From the NCBI RefSeq assembly GCF_003609775.1, contig NZ_AP018049.1, positions 1,240,001 through 1,304,000 of the forward strand: a stretch of 64,000 bases of DNA. Direction: 5' to 3'. The position numbers were made by a program, and so were the translations under genes. Shown here in pieces: positions 56,495 to 64,000 of the stretch. Numbering within the stretch: the first letter of the stretch is position 1; each line of letters begins with the position of its first letter. Under the pieces are notes generated by a model, which saw only the letters and a program-made list of their open reading frames with translations, searched no databases and was not told the DNA's origin. Source of the DNA: Prevotella melaninogenica. GTDB taxonomy: Bacteria; Bacteroidota; Bacteroidia; Bacteroidales; Bacteroidaceae.

Positions 56495-56590
56495 ACACAG
56501 CTTTATCCGTAAAACTTCCTATAAAAGAGTTATATCGGAAAGTTAACAATATTGTCTGATTTAGGTTAAAGCTTTCTTAGCTTCTTACCC

Positions 56591-58012
56591 TTACAACAGT
56601 GGACTCAAAAGTCTTACCATTGATTCCCACAACCGTTGTAGGAAGGAACGATGCGTAAGGTTTCGCACATCTTCCAAAGCAACACACTCTTCTTGGTCCT
56701 TTAAGAAGACATCCTTTACCTTCAATGCTATTTTCTTATCATAGAAGAAAGCATTTGCTTCAAAGTCATTCTCAAAGCTACGGAAGTCAACATTAGTAGA
56801 ACCAATCGTTGCTATGCTATCATCGGCAACAAGAAGTTTTGAATGATTAAAACCGGCCTTATATAAATAAACTTTTACTCCCGCTTTCACCGTATCTAAG
56901 ACGTATGTGCGTGAAGCCCATTCCACAATCTTTGTGTCTGTCTCGTAGGGAATCATCAGTCTTACATCAACTCCCGACAAGGCTGCAGTACGCATAGCAA
57001 AGAGGATTGGGTCGGTAGGAAGGAAATAAGGCGTTTCCATATAGACATATTGCTTTGCACTGGTAAGTACCCTTACGTAACCTTGCTCAATCTCAGGCCA
57101 TAAACTTGTTGGACTACTGGTGACAATCTGAATAAGACTATTATTCTCAGCAACCTTGCTGACAGGATAATAAACATGGTCAGTAATCAACTCACGACTC
57201 ACAAAGAACCAATCTACCAAAAAAGCACGTTGCAAACCATATACCGCAGCACCAGTTATCTTAACATGCGTATCACGCCAAGCCAGTTTCTTTATTCCCT
57301 TCACATAACGATTGGCGATATTCATACCACCGATAAAACCAACATCACCATCAATCACACATATCTTTCTATGATTACGATAGTTCACCTTACTGGTAAA
57401 GACTGGGAAACGTACAGGCATGAAGGCATATACTTCTATACCCTCGGCACGCATACGATCAAAGAAACGCTTCTTTGTTTTCCAAGAACCCACATCATCA
57501 TAGATGACACGCACCTCAACTCCTTGTCGTGCTTTATCAATCAAAGCATCAGCAACAATCTGTCCCAAGGGGTCACTGGCAATAATAAAAGTATCTAAAT
57601 GAATATGGTGTTCAGCCTTACCAATCTCCATTAACAAAGAAGGAAAAAACTCGTATCCAGAAGTATAAATCTCTGTTTCGTTATTCTTAAATGGTAAGAC
57701 CCAGTTCTGATTCATAAAGAGTTTGATAAGTTCTCGATACTCATTGGGCAGATGAAGACGCTTTTGTTCTACAAACTCCAACATGGAACGCTTTGTCAAC
57801 TGGTCCATACTATACTGCCATATCTTACGCTCCTTACGTGTGGTCTGGCCAAAGAAGAAGTAAAGAATAATACCTAACATTGGGATAAACGTTAGCACCA
57901 ACATCCAAGCCATAGTCTTGGCTGGCTGTTGGTTATCCATCAATATGCGCACCATCACAACAATGATGACAACAACGTAGACTGCTAAGAATGCCCAATG
58001 AAAATAAATCAT
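56591..58012 (-). CDS. cls: cardiolipin synthase (phospholipase D type)
   Basis: 473 residues. Two N-terminal membrane segments (MIYFHWAFLAVYVVVIIVVM, and MLVLTFIPMLGIILYFFFG) followed by two HKD catalytic motifs: HRKICVIDGDVGFIGG (about 222) and HSKLLVADDSIATIGSTN (about 400). It condenses two phosphatidylglycerol molecules to cardiolipin at the inner membrane. It follows the TPR protein gene by 17 nt, so dnaG-TPR-cls form one minus-strand operon. Confidence 0.95.
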   Translation of the reverse strand: MIYFHWAFLAVYVVVIIVVMVRILMDNQQPAKTMAWMLVLTFIPMLGIILYFFFGQTTRKERKIWQYSMDQLTKRSMLEFVEQKRLHLPNEYRELIKLFMNQNWVLPFKNNETEIYTSGYEFFPSLLMEIGKAEHHIHLDTFIIASDPLGQIVADALIDKARQGVEVRVIYDDVGSWKTKKRFFDRMRAEGIEVYAFMPVRFPVFTSKVNYRNHRKICVIDGDVGFIGGMNIANRYVKGIKKLAWRDTHVKITGAAVYGLQRAFLVDWFFVSRELITDHVYYPVSKVAENNSLIQIVTSSPTSLWPEIEQGYVRVLTSAKQYVYMETPYFLPTDPILFAMRTAALSGVDVRLMIPYETDTKIVEWASRTYVLDTVKAGVKVYLYKAGFNHSKLLVADDSIATIGSTNVDFRSFENDFEANAFFYDKKIALKVKDVFLKDQEECVALEDVRNLTHRSFLQRLWESMVRLLSPLL

Positions 58013-58029
58013 CTATATTCTCCTTTTCA

Positions 58030-59709
58030 CTAACTCTTTGAAACGTCTGAATCGTCTATCTTTTCTTTCTCTCGTAACTGCTGAATATAAGCCAATTCGT
58101 CTAAGGCAAAGTCACCACTTTCTGGGTCATCAATCATCTGACGAAGTATCTCCTCTGCCTCATCAAGCCTACGCAACTCTATCAACACATAAGCTTTGCG
58201 TCGATACAGAAAGTGCAAGAAAGGACGCAAAGACTGATCAATCTCACCTTCCTCATCTTCAGAGATGGAACTGTGCAAATCTTCCAAAATATTATCTATA
58301 GTCATCAGCGAACGATGATCACCCAGATTTATCAAACAATTCACATATTCCTCAGCATAAAGAGCACGATTTAGCCCAGTTACAAACGAAAGATAATAGT
58401 AAGCCCGATCATACTGACGCAGCTCATTATAGCAGAAACCTAACATATAGCAGACTTCTAAGAAAATACCTATTTCACTCTTGCTCAGCTTCTGGAAATT
58501 AGCATTTAACAAGCGGTAAGCATTCTCTAAACAAGCAACAGCCTCATAGTAACGCTTCTGACGATAAAGCGTCCGACTACGATAAACAAAGCGGGCAGCA
58601 TCTATACTTCCCACATTGGCTATCAGTCGCTGTTCTTCTGTTAATTGATTCTCCTCACCATTAGCAAGTTTACTCTTAGCTTCCTTCCACATATAGACAA
58701 ACTCATCCTGCAACTGCTTTGTTGAACGAAGGTCGTATGCTAACAAGACAGAATGCGACTGCACCTGCACTTCCCTTGTGTGAAGAGGTCTACCAATTCC
58801 TGACGGCAATGGTAATAAAGTAGCAACTACCTGATAATAAAGCACATCTTCACAACCATCCGCCTGCTGAATACTAAAAGTCATACGGCGACGTGTCGTC
58901 GGATGAGCTGGAAGGAAGAAGACAATATCAAGCATTGCCTTTTGTCGAACAAACATTCCATTTGCTATCAGAGTATCAGACAGGTTATAGGATGCTATAG
59001 CCTCACGGTCGTTGATAACCGTAATGGAATCTGTAACAACCGTCAACTCAGAGAAGACAACATCCACTAATCCGAAGACTTTATCCATCCACTGCCTTAA
59101 GGTTGCAGCTTCCTTATCATTCTGTCTCCACTCGGCAGCCTTCTTCTGATGTCTTAGTTCCTGTTCACGGAGGAGAAAAATATCACGCTCAACTTCCTTT
59201 GAAGCCCATTCTAAGTCTGTTGTAGACGAACTCTTAGCATCATCCTTTGTTTCAGTAAGAATCCTTATAAAAGAATTCTGCCATGCAAACATATCGACCA
59301 TAGCCGAAGAAAGGATGTCTTGAGCACGGTCGTCATCTAACAAAAGTGGCGTTAGAATATGTAAGTCAATAACATTTGTTTCCTCATTGATTGTATAGCT
59401 AAAGCGTGGACCAGTAGAATTAAGATTAAAGTGATTGCACACATGACGCACAATGTTTATATCGTTCATTTCAGCTTCTGCAAAAAAGAGGAATGACAAT
59501 TCTACCTGCGGATACTTATTGATAATACGAATACCAAAATGACCGCTCTGAAATGCATAGCGAACGAGTGCGGCATCTCCATCTTCTCTCCACTCCCCAG
59601 TACAGTTGAGTGCTTTCAGTGCCTTCGAAACTATCCTTTTATTCTCACCCATATCAAGGCTTGAAAGCCTAAGTGGGGGATTAAATAACCTTCTTATCAG
59701 ATTCATCAT
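58030..59709 (-). CDS. TPR-containing protein of unknown function
   Basis: 559 residues, no signal peptide. The C-terminal half has tetratricopeptide-like helices: ARFVYRSRTLYRQKRYYEAV, LEVCYMLGFCYNELRQYDRAY and YVLIELRRLDEAEEILRQM. The N-terminal half is a mixed alpha/beta region with no recognised motif and a charged helix near residues 165-210. The start codon overlaps the dnaG stop (ATGA), so it is translationally coupled to primase; a functional link to replication is possible but unproven. Similar proteins of unknown role are common after dnaG in related genomes only as far as I can recall. Confidence 0.7.
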   Translation of the reverse strand: MMNLIRRLFNPPLRLSSLDMGENKRIVSKALKALNCTGEWREDGDAALVRYAFQSGHFGIRIINKYPQVELSFLFFAEAEMNDINIVRHVCNHFNLNSTGPRFSYTINEETNVIDLHILTPLLLDDDRAQDILSSAMVDMFAWQNSFIRILTETKDDAKSSSTTDLEWASKEVERDIFLLREQELRHQKKAAEWRQNDKEAATLRQWMDKVFGLVDVVFSELTVVTDSITVINDREAIASYNLSDTLIANGMFVRQKAMLDIVFFLPAHPTTRRRMTFSIQQADGCEDVLYYQVVATLLPLPSGIGRPLHTREVQVQSHSVLLAYDLRSTKQLQDEFVYMWKEAKSKLANGEENQLTEEQRLIANVGSIDAARFVYRSRTLYRQKRYYEAVACLENAYRLLNANFQKLSKSEIGIFLEVCYMLGFCYNELRQYDRAYYYLSFVTGLNRALYAEEYVNCLINLGDHRSLMTIDNILEDLHSSISEDEEGEIDQSLRPFLHFLYRRKAYVLIELRRLDEAEEILRQMIDDPESGDFALDELAYIQQLREKEKIDDSDVSKS

Positions 59710-61640
59710 ACCAGAATATTACTACCATTTTTCTTTGCCAATTCATTACGAAGATTCTGTGTCCTCATAATTTCTCCCATAACTTCTTGCATCTCTTCTG
59801 GGTCTTTCACTTGCAGAAGTCGTGCATTCAACTCCTTCAAATGAGAAGAAACATACTCCAGACGAAAATCAGCAACAAGATGTAGAACACGATCACGTAA
59901 TGTCTGCTCCGTTTCCTTCACCTGCAGACTCTCTGCAAGTTGGAAACGATCTACACTCAATCTTACGGCTACAGATGAAATATCAATATCAACATGTTGT
60001 GTAAAGTACTCTTCTGCCTTGAAGCCTTCTTCACCACAATGCTCTACAGCTTCCTGCAATATCTTTTTATATAACTCATTAGAAAAGCCGAGTTCATCAC
60101 TTCCAAGGTCGTAAGCTATATATTGTGCTACAGTCAGATTATATATCTGTCCGCTATTCTCATCTTTCACATCACGAAAGATAATCTTCTCTCCATCCTT
60201 AATTACAGCCTGTATAAGCATCTCTTCTACCTTTGATACCAATTGAGTAGATGTATCTACCTCCTCTTCTCTATGTTGCTCCTCTATGACTACTGAGTGC
60301 TGTTGCTGTTGTTCGCGTGTCTGTTGTTCTCGATTGGAATAGATATTACGATTCATCTGTTCCATCAACGTACGCTCTGACACGCCTGTACGGTTAGCAC
60401 ACTCTCGGATATAGGTATCACGGAGTATCGGGTCTTTAATAACAGAAATGCTTTGCACTATTGAACCAACTGCCTCTGAACGTTTAATAGGGTCAGTAAC
60501 TCCATTTAAGAGTACATTAATCTTAAAGACGATGAAGTCTGTCTGATTATCTTCAATATATTTTCTAAAGTCCTCTGCACTATAACTACGTGCGAACTCA
60601 TCTGGGTCTTTACCGTCAGGAAGTAACAGTACCTTCACATTCATACTCTCTGCCAACAACATATCAGTTCCTCGAAGAGCAGCATGCTGACCAGCCTCAT
60701 CGCCATCATAGAGCAGAACGATATTAGAAGTAAAGCGGTGCAACAGTCGAATCTGATGCACTGACAATGCTGTACCACTATTAGCTACGACATTCTCAAT
60801 CCCGCACTGGTGCATAGAGACAACGTCTGTATATCCCTCAACCATATAAACGAGGTCGTGCTTAGCAATAGCTTTCTTTGCTTGGAAGATACCATAGAGT
60901 TCTCTCTCCTTATGATAGATAACACTATCGGGAGAATTGACATACTTCTGACTAACTCCCTTCGTACGAGAATCCAGCAGACGACCACCAAAGGCTGTCA
61001 CCTTACCGCTTACACTCACCCATGGAAACAATACACGTCCATTGAAGCGGTCGATAAGTTCTCCATTCTCACGTTCGAAGCAAAGACCTGTCTTAACAAG
61101 AAATTCTCTCTGGAAACCTGCCTTTAAGGCTGCATCAGCAAAGGCATGACGACTCGACAGACAGAAACCTAACTGAAACTTACGAATAATATCATCTCTA
61201 AAACCACGACTGCGAAAGTACTGCATACCAATAGCCATACCATCAACATCGTTGTGCAAGATATCATTAAAGTACTTTGCAGCCCATTCATTGACCAAGA
61301 ACATTGATTCTCGTTCATTCTCCTGCTGCTTTTCCTCATTCGTCAGTTCTCGCTCATGCACTTCAATATGATACTTATTCGCAAGCCACTTCAAGGCTTC
61401 AGGATAAGTCATCTGCTCATGCTCCATGATAAACTTTACCACATGCCCCGCTGCACCACACGAAAAGCATTTGTAAACACCTTTCACAGGACTGACGGAG
61501 AACGATGGTGTACGGTCATCATGAAAAGGGCACAAGCCTTTATAACTTGTTCCCGTCTTGCGTAAAGAAACGAAATCGCTGATTACTTCAACAATGTTCG
61601 ACGCATTCAAAATCCTGTCTACGGTCGCTCTGTCTATCAT
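59706..61640 (-). CDS. dnaG: DNA primase DnaG
   Basis: About 644 residues from the ATG at 61640 (MIDRATVDRILNASNIVEVI). Zinc finger CPFHDDRTPSFSV plus CFSCGAAGHVVKF (about 36-75), the TOPRIM core with MVEGYTDVVSMHQCGIENVV (about 255-274) and LLYDGDEAGQHAALRG, then a C-terminal helicase-binding region. An in-frame ATG seven codons upstream (61661) lies across the -7 element and cannot be the main start. It begins the operon dnaG-TPR-cls. Confidence 0.96.
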   Translation of the reverse strand: MIDRATVDRILNASNIVEVISDFVSLRKTGTSYKGLCPFHDDRTPSFSVSPVKGVYKCFSCGAAGHVVKFIMEHEQMTYPEALKWLANKYHIEVHERELTNEEKQQENERESMFLVNEWAAKYFNDILHNDVDGMAIGMQYFRSRGFRDDIIRKFQLGFCLSSRHAFADAALKAGFQREFLVKTGLCFERENGELIDRFNGRVLFPWVSVSGKVTAFGGRLLDSRTKGVSQKYVNSPDSVIYHKERELYGIFQAKKAIAKHDLVYMVEGYTDVVSMHQCGIENVVANSGTALSVHQIRLLHRFTSNIVLLYDGDEAGQHAALRGTDMLLAESMNVKVLLLPDGKDPDEFARSYSAEDFRKYIEDNQTDFIVFKINVLLNGVTDPIKRSEAVGSIVQSISVIKDPILRDTYIRECANRTGVSERTLMEQMNRNIYSNREQQTREQQQQHSVVIEEQHREEEVDTSTQLVSKVEEMLIQAVIKDGEKIIFRDVKDENSGQIYNLTVAQYIAYDLGSDELGFSNELYKKILQEAVEHCGEEGFKAEEYFTQHVDIDISSVAVRLSVDRFQLAESLQVKETEQTLRDRVLHLVADFRLEYVSSHLKELNARLLQVKDPEEMQEVMGEIMRTQNLRNELAKKNGSNILV

Positions 61641-61647
61641 TATGCTA

Positions 61648-61678
61648 CAAAGATAACACAAACCAATGAGATAGCAAA
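61648..61678 (-). promoter_or_regulatory. promoter of dnaG, near-leaderless
   Basis: On the minus strand: TTTG (61678-61675), a 19-nt spacer, TATCTTTG (61655-61648). The ATG at 61640 follows only 7 nt after the -7 element, so the mRNA has little or no leader. Confidence 0.75.
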
Positions 61679-61691
61679 GTTAGAACAAGAA

Positions 61692-61728
61692 AACTTTGCT
61701 ACAGATAGTTATCACCTGTAGCAAAGTT
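61692..61728 (-). terminator. terminator of the lipoprotein gene
   Basis: A 13-bp perfect stem (61692-61704 with 61716-61728, arm AACTTTGCTACAG) with an 11-nt loop. On the minus strand it is followed by TTTTCTTGTTC. It separates the lipoprotein gene from the dnaG promoter. Confidence 0.75.
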
Positions 61729-61792
61729 ATTCCAAGACCCAGACACATCACATGTGTCTACAACCTGTATAAATGTTTCTCGTCCTTAACGC

Positions 61793-62377
61793 TTACTTCC
61801 TATCAACGACTATATTGATAACATAGTCAGCAAGATTACCTTTTTGATTCGCAATCTTATAACAATTCTTTTTATATGACATTTCTTCAACTACAGGACA
61901 AGGAACGCCATCTATCTTACACTCCTCAAATGTCATCGAGTTAATTGGGACTCTTTTAGCTCGCCATGATATCGTATGTCTCTTGGTGTCACCAAAAATC
62001 TTTGGACTACCAAGGAAAAGGGTGCATTCCTGTGAAGGTTCCACCTCATGCTGGAATATATCTACATGTAAACAAGAGGAAAGAACTCCTGCTCGTAAAT
62101 TATCTTTCATCCAAAAGTCATTACAAATAGACAACATATTATTTGATGCTGATGTCGAAACATCCATTTGCAAATCACCTTTACCTATTGATGCAAATAG
62201 GTTATTTCCAACATACTTTGCAAGTTCTAATGAATCAGCAATATTTTCCCCACTCGTGCTTGAGAACCTTACAAAAAGAGACACATACCCTGGAGGTAAT
62301 ACATCATTATTTTCCGAACTACAAGACAAAAGAAATAATGGGAGCATAGCTAATAAAAATAAAACTCTACTTTTCAT
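61793..62377 (-). CDS. lipoprotein of unknown function
   Basis: 194 residues with a lipoprotein signal (MKSRVLFLLAMLPLFLLSCS, Cys about residue 19). The mature protein is predicted beta-rich (SLFVRFSSTSGENIADSLEL, HTISWRAKRVPINSMTFEEC) with two Cys-containing segments; no family recognised. Ser-Ser-Glu after the Cys is compatible with surface or periplasmic placement. Monocistronic, with its own terminator. A/T-rich, and followed upstream by copy D of the interspersed element, so it may be a recent acquisition. Confidence 0.65.
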   Translation of the reverse strand: MKSRVLFLLAMLPLFLLSCSSENNDVLPPGYVSLFVRFSSTSGENIADSLELAKYVGNNLFASIGKGDLQMDVSTSASNNMLSICNDFWMKDNLRAGVLSSCLHVDIFQHEVEPSQECTLFLGSPKIFGDTKRHTISWRAKRVPINSMTFEECKIDGVPCPVVEEMSYKKNCYKIANQKGNLADYVINIVVDRK

Positions 62378-62524
62378 AGACTTACAATTTAGTTATTTAT
62401 AAATAATTTGTTGTTAAATTACCTTTGATTTATCTTATGCAAAAATAAAAAAAAGAAGAACTTTTGTCAAGTTACGCCACATCTTTTTAACATAATTTGA
62501 ACAACGCCTATTCTTATTACAAAA

Positions 62525-62636
62525 ATAGTTTTATTTTTAGTTGCTGTCACTTTTAACATTTCATATAACCACCCTATAAACCAGCGTGTTAAACACTGAT
62601 ACAGAATGACAGATATGACAGGAAAAGTTAATTTAA
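62525..62636 (+). repeat. TGCTGTCA interspersed element, copy D
   Basis: TAGTTTTATTTTTAGTTGCTG start, TGCTGTCACTTTTAACATTT, then CATATAACC, and degenerate TGACAG repeats at the 3' end with GTTAATTTAAA. It aligns with copy B along its whole length. (The opening is 62526-62546.). Confidence 0.8.
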
Positions 62637-62813
62637 AGCGTTTCTTATACCCCTGAGAAAAATGGGCTCAGTCTATAATAAAGAGATAATTTCTATGAAA
62701 TAATAGATGACTGAAGGCTCGTAAACATTGAAAACTTCTCCAACTCTTACAACCAAGGATAGAATCGCTCCTAACAAACATAAACACAGTTAAGCGGTTT
62801 TTGTGCAAGTTTT

Positions 62814-62845
62814 TTTGTTTATGTTGCAAAAAAACTGTACTTTTG
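62814..62845 (+). promoter_or_regulatory. promoter of etfB
   Basis: TTTG at 62814-62817, a 20-nt spacer and TACTTTTG at 62838-62845: a full Bacteroidota promoter. The leader is about 40 nt. Confidence 0.75.
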
Positions 62846-62891
62846 CCCTCAACCAAAACAATTGAATATTAAATAACACATTATTATATTT

Positions 62892-63761
62892 ATGAGTTTG
62901 AAAATTGTAGTACTTGCTAAGCAGGTACCTGACACAAGAAATGTGGGAAAAGATGCCATGACAGCCGAAGGAACGGTTAACCGTGCCGCACTGCCTGCCA
63001 TCTTCAACCCTGAAGACCTCAACGCATTGGAGCAGGCTCTAAGACTGAAAGAACAGAACCCAGGCTCTACTGTAGGAATCTTAACCATGGGACCTCCACG
63101 TGCCGGAGAGATTATCCGACAAGGACTCTATCGTGGTGCTGATACCGGCTGGTTGCTTACCGACCGTAAGTTTGCTGGCGCTGACACACTCGCTACTTCA
63201 TACGCTTTGGCGATGGCTGTACAGAAAATCGGTGATGTAGACATCATCATCGGTGGACGTCAGGCTATCGATGGTGATACCGCACAGGTTGGACCACAGG
63301 TTGCACAGAAGTTAGGACTCAACCAAGTTACTTACGCAGAAGAAATCCTAAAGATTGAGGATGGTAAGGCTACTATCCGCCGTCATATCGATGGTGGTGT
63401 AGAGACGGTTGTTGCTCCATTGCCAGTTCTTGTCACAGTGAACGGTACTGCTGCTCCTGCACGTCCTTGCAATGCCAAACTCGTGATGAAGTACAAGTAT
63501 GCTACTTGTCCTATGGAGCGCAAAGGAGATGAACCTTGGACAGAACTCTACGAGGAGCGTCCTTACCTCACACTGAACCAGTGGTCGGTTGCCGATGTCA
63601 ATGGCGACGAGGCACAATGTGGTTTGAGTGGTTCACCTACAAAGGTTAAGACTGTACAGAATATTGTCTTCCAAGCTAAGGAGAGCAAGACACTCACTGG
63701 TTCAGACGAGGATGTAGAGGGACTCATCCAAGAACTATTAGGAGAGAAGATTATTGGTTAA
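62892..63761 (+). CDS. etfB: electron transfer flavoprotein subunit beta
   Basis: 289 residues of the EtfB/FixA family, which with EtfA forms a FAD/AMP-binding heterodimer that passes electrons between dehydrogenases and the quinone pool or ferredoxin. N-terminal KIVVLAKQVPDTRNVGKDAM, AMP-loop region VGILTMGPPRAGEIIRQGLY, the ADTLATSYALA motif and IIIGGRQAIDGDTAQVGPQV are characteristic. Longer than human EtfB, like anaerobe bifurcating-type versions. etfA begins after a repeat element of about 190 bp. Confidence 0.95.
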   Translation: MSLKIVVLAKQVPDTRNVGKDAMTAEGTVNRAALPAIFNPEDLNALEQALRLKEQNPGSTVGILTMGPPRAGEIIRQGLYRGADTGWLLTDRKFAGADTLATSYALAMAVQKIGDVDIIIGGRQAIDGDTAQVGPQVAQKLGLNQVTYAEEILKIEDGKATIRRHIDGGVETVVAPLPVLVTVNGTAAPARPCNAKLVMKYKYATCPMERKGDEPWTELYEERPYLTLNQWSVADVNGDEAQCGLSGSPTKVKTVQNIVFQAKESKTLTGSDEDVEGLIQELLGEKIIG

Positions 63762-63763
63762 AA

Positions 63764-63953
63764 GCCTCTCCCCCAACCCCTCTCCGAACCAACGGTCACT
63801 GACCGAAGGGAAGTAATGGAGAGGGGCGTAGAATGTTCTATATAAACATAAGATTGAACATCATGGGGAGGTATCATATAAACATAAGAAAATCCCCCAG
63901 CAAGTGAAGCATTTCACTCCCCTCTCCACTCGGAGAGGGGGCGGGGGTGAGGC
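63764..63953. repeat. MITE-like element between etfB and etfA
   Basis: Terminal inverted repeats 63764-63787 and 63930-63953 match at 21 of 24 positions (start GCCTCTCCCCCAACCCC; the complement of the other end starts GCCTCACCCCCGCC). Each half has its own hairpin, CCCCTCTCC with GGAGAGGGG. The element starts 2 nt after the etfB stop and ends 2 nt before the etfA ATG, so it fills the whole intergenic space. Confidence 0.8.
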
Positions 63954-63955
63954 CT

Positions 63956-64000
63956 ATGAACAACGTATTTGTATATTGCGAAATAGAGGAAACCACCGTA
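63956..64000 (+). CDS. etfA: electron transfer flavoprotein subunit alpha (first 15 codons only)
   Basis: Reads MNNVFVYCEIEETTV up to the window edge, which fits the N-terminal strand of EtfA proteins of this group (NNVFVYCE). Its position directly after etfB supports the call. The MITE-like element lies immediately upstream of the start codon and there is no Shine-Dalgarno-like site other than GGTGAGG inside the element. Confidence 0.8.
   Translation, partial: MNNVFVYCEIEETTV

Larger units (their letters stand above)
62378..62891. other. 514-bp intergenic region between the lipoprotein gene and etfB
   Basis: It contains copy D of the interspersed element (62525-62636) and the etfB promoter (62814-62845). 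No credible gene was seen in the remainder. Confidence 0.65.

Overview
The window looks like chromosomal DNA of a Prevotella-type Bacteroidota, probably an oral or mucosal Prevotellaceae. Supporting signs are a SusC/SusD pair beside a secreted GH2 beta-galactosidase, promoters of the Bacteroidota type (TTTG or TTG, about 20 nt, then TAnnTTTG) with almost no Shine-Dalgarno sequences, DUF4876/DUF6850/DUF5683 proteins, and the gene orders ftsH-cdsA and parA-parB-DUF5683-mltD-relA. I found no rRNA, tRNA or CRISPR array by eye.

Layout. 1-4.6 kb: ftsH (5' end cut by the window), cdsA, a beta-barrel protein and an SprT-like protease. 4.8-12.5 kb: a small utilisation locus of divergent lacZ-type GH2 and susC-susD. 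13.1-18.6 kb: a secreted C1 peptidase, a secreted transglutaminase-like protein and cutC. 19.1-20.2 kb: an AbiF-type HEPN protein preceded by its own promoter, a structured RNA and a terminator, which reads as an RNA-antitoxin toxin-antitoxin unit. 20.2-32.1 kb: core genes merR-like, alaS, lpxB, surE, parA, parB, DUF5683, a lytic transglycosylase and relA/spoT. 32.5-37.0 kb: an orphan secretion-effector cassette with a LysM protein, a PAAR-like toxin candidate, three paralogous membrane proteins (candidate immunity) and the fossil end of a fourth. 37.3-47.1 kb: a TonB receptor operon with a lipoprotein, secreted proteins and a DUF6850 barrel, followed by an M16 protease. 47.4-53.1 kb: a cytosine-5 methyltransferase with no restriction enzyme, followed by a double-ATPase (GHKL plus histidine kinase) gene split by an IS30 element, then a receiver-HEPN fusion protein. 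53.5-64 kb: lrgBA, DUF3822-rsmD, dnaG-TPR-cls, a lipoprotein, etfB and the first codons of etfA.

Two candidates stand out. The first is the methyltransferase / dual-GHKL kinase / receiver-HEPN operon, which looks like a phosphorelay-controlled defence system whose killer module is an RNase; here the kinase is broken by an IS. The second is the AbiF-RNA pair. Both carry an R-x4-H HEPN motif.

The intergenic DNA is unusually structured. Six short arrays (3-5 units each) with unrelated sequences all keep an exact 22-bp period. A roughly 100-110 bp element with TGCTGTCA/TGACAGCA ends occurs four times, three of them at the edges of accessory islands. There are also a 36-bp perfect inverted repeat upstream of cutC with half copies upstream of rsmD and parB, and a MITE-like element between etfB and etfA. 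All functional statements rest on reading motifs by eye; no database search was run.
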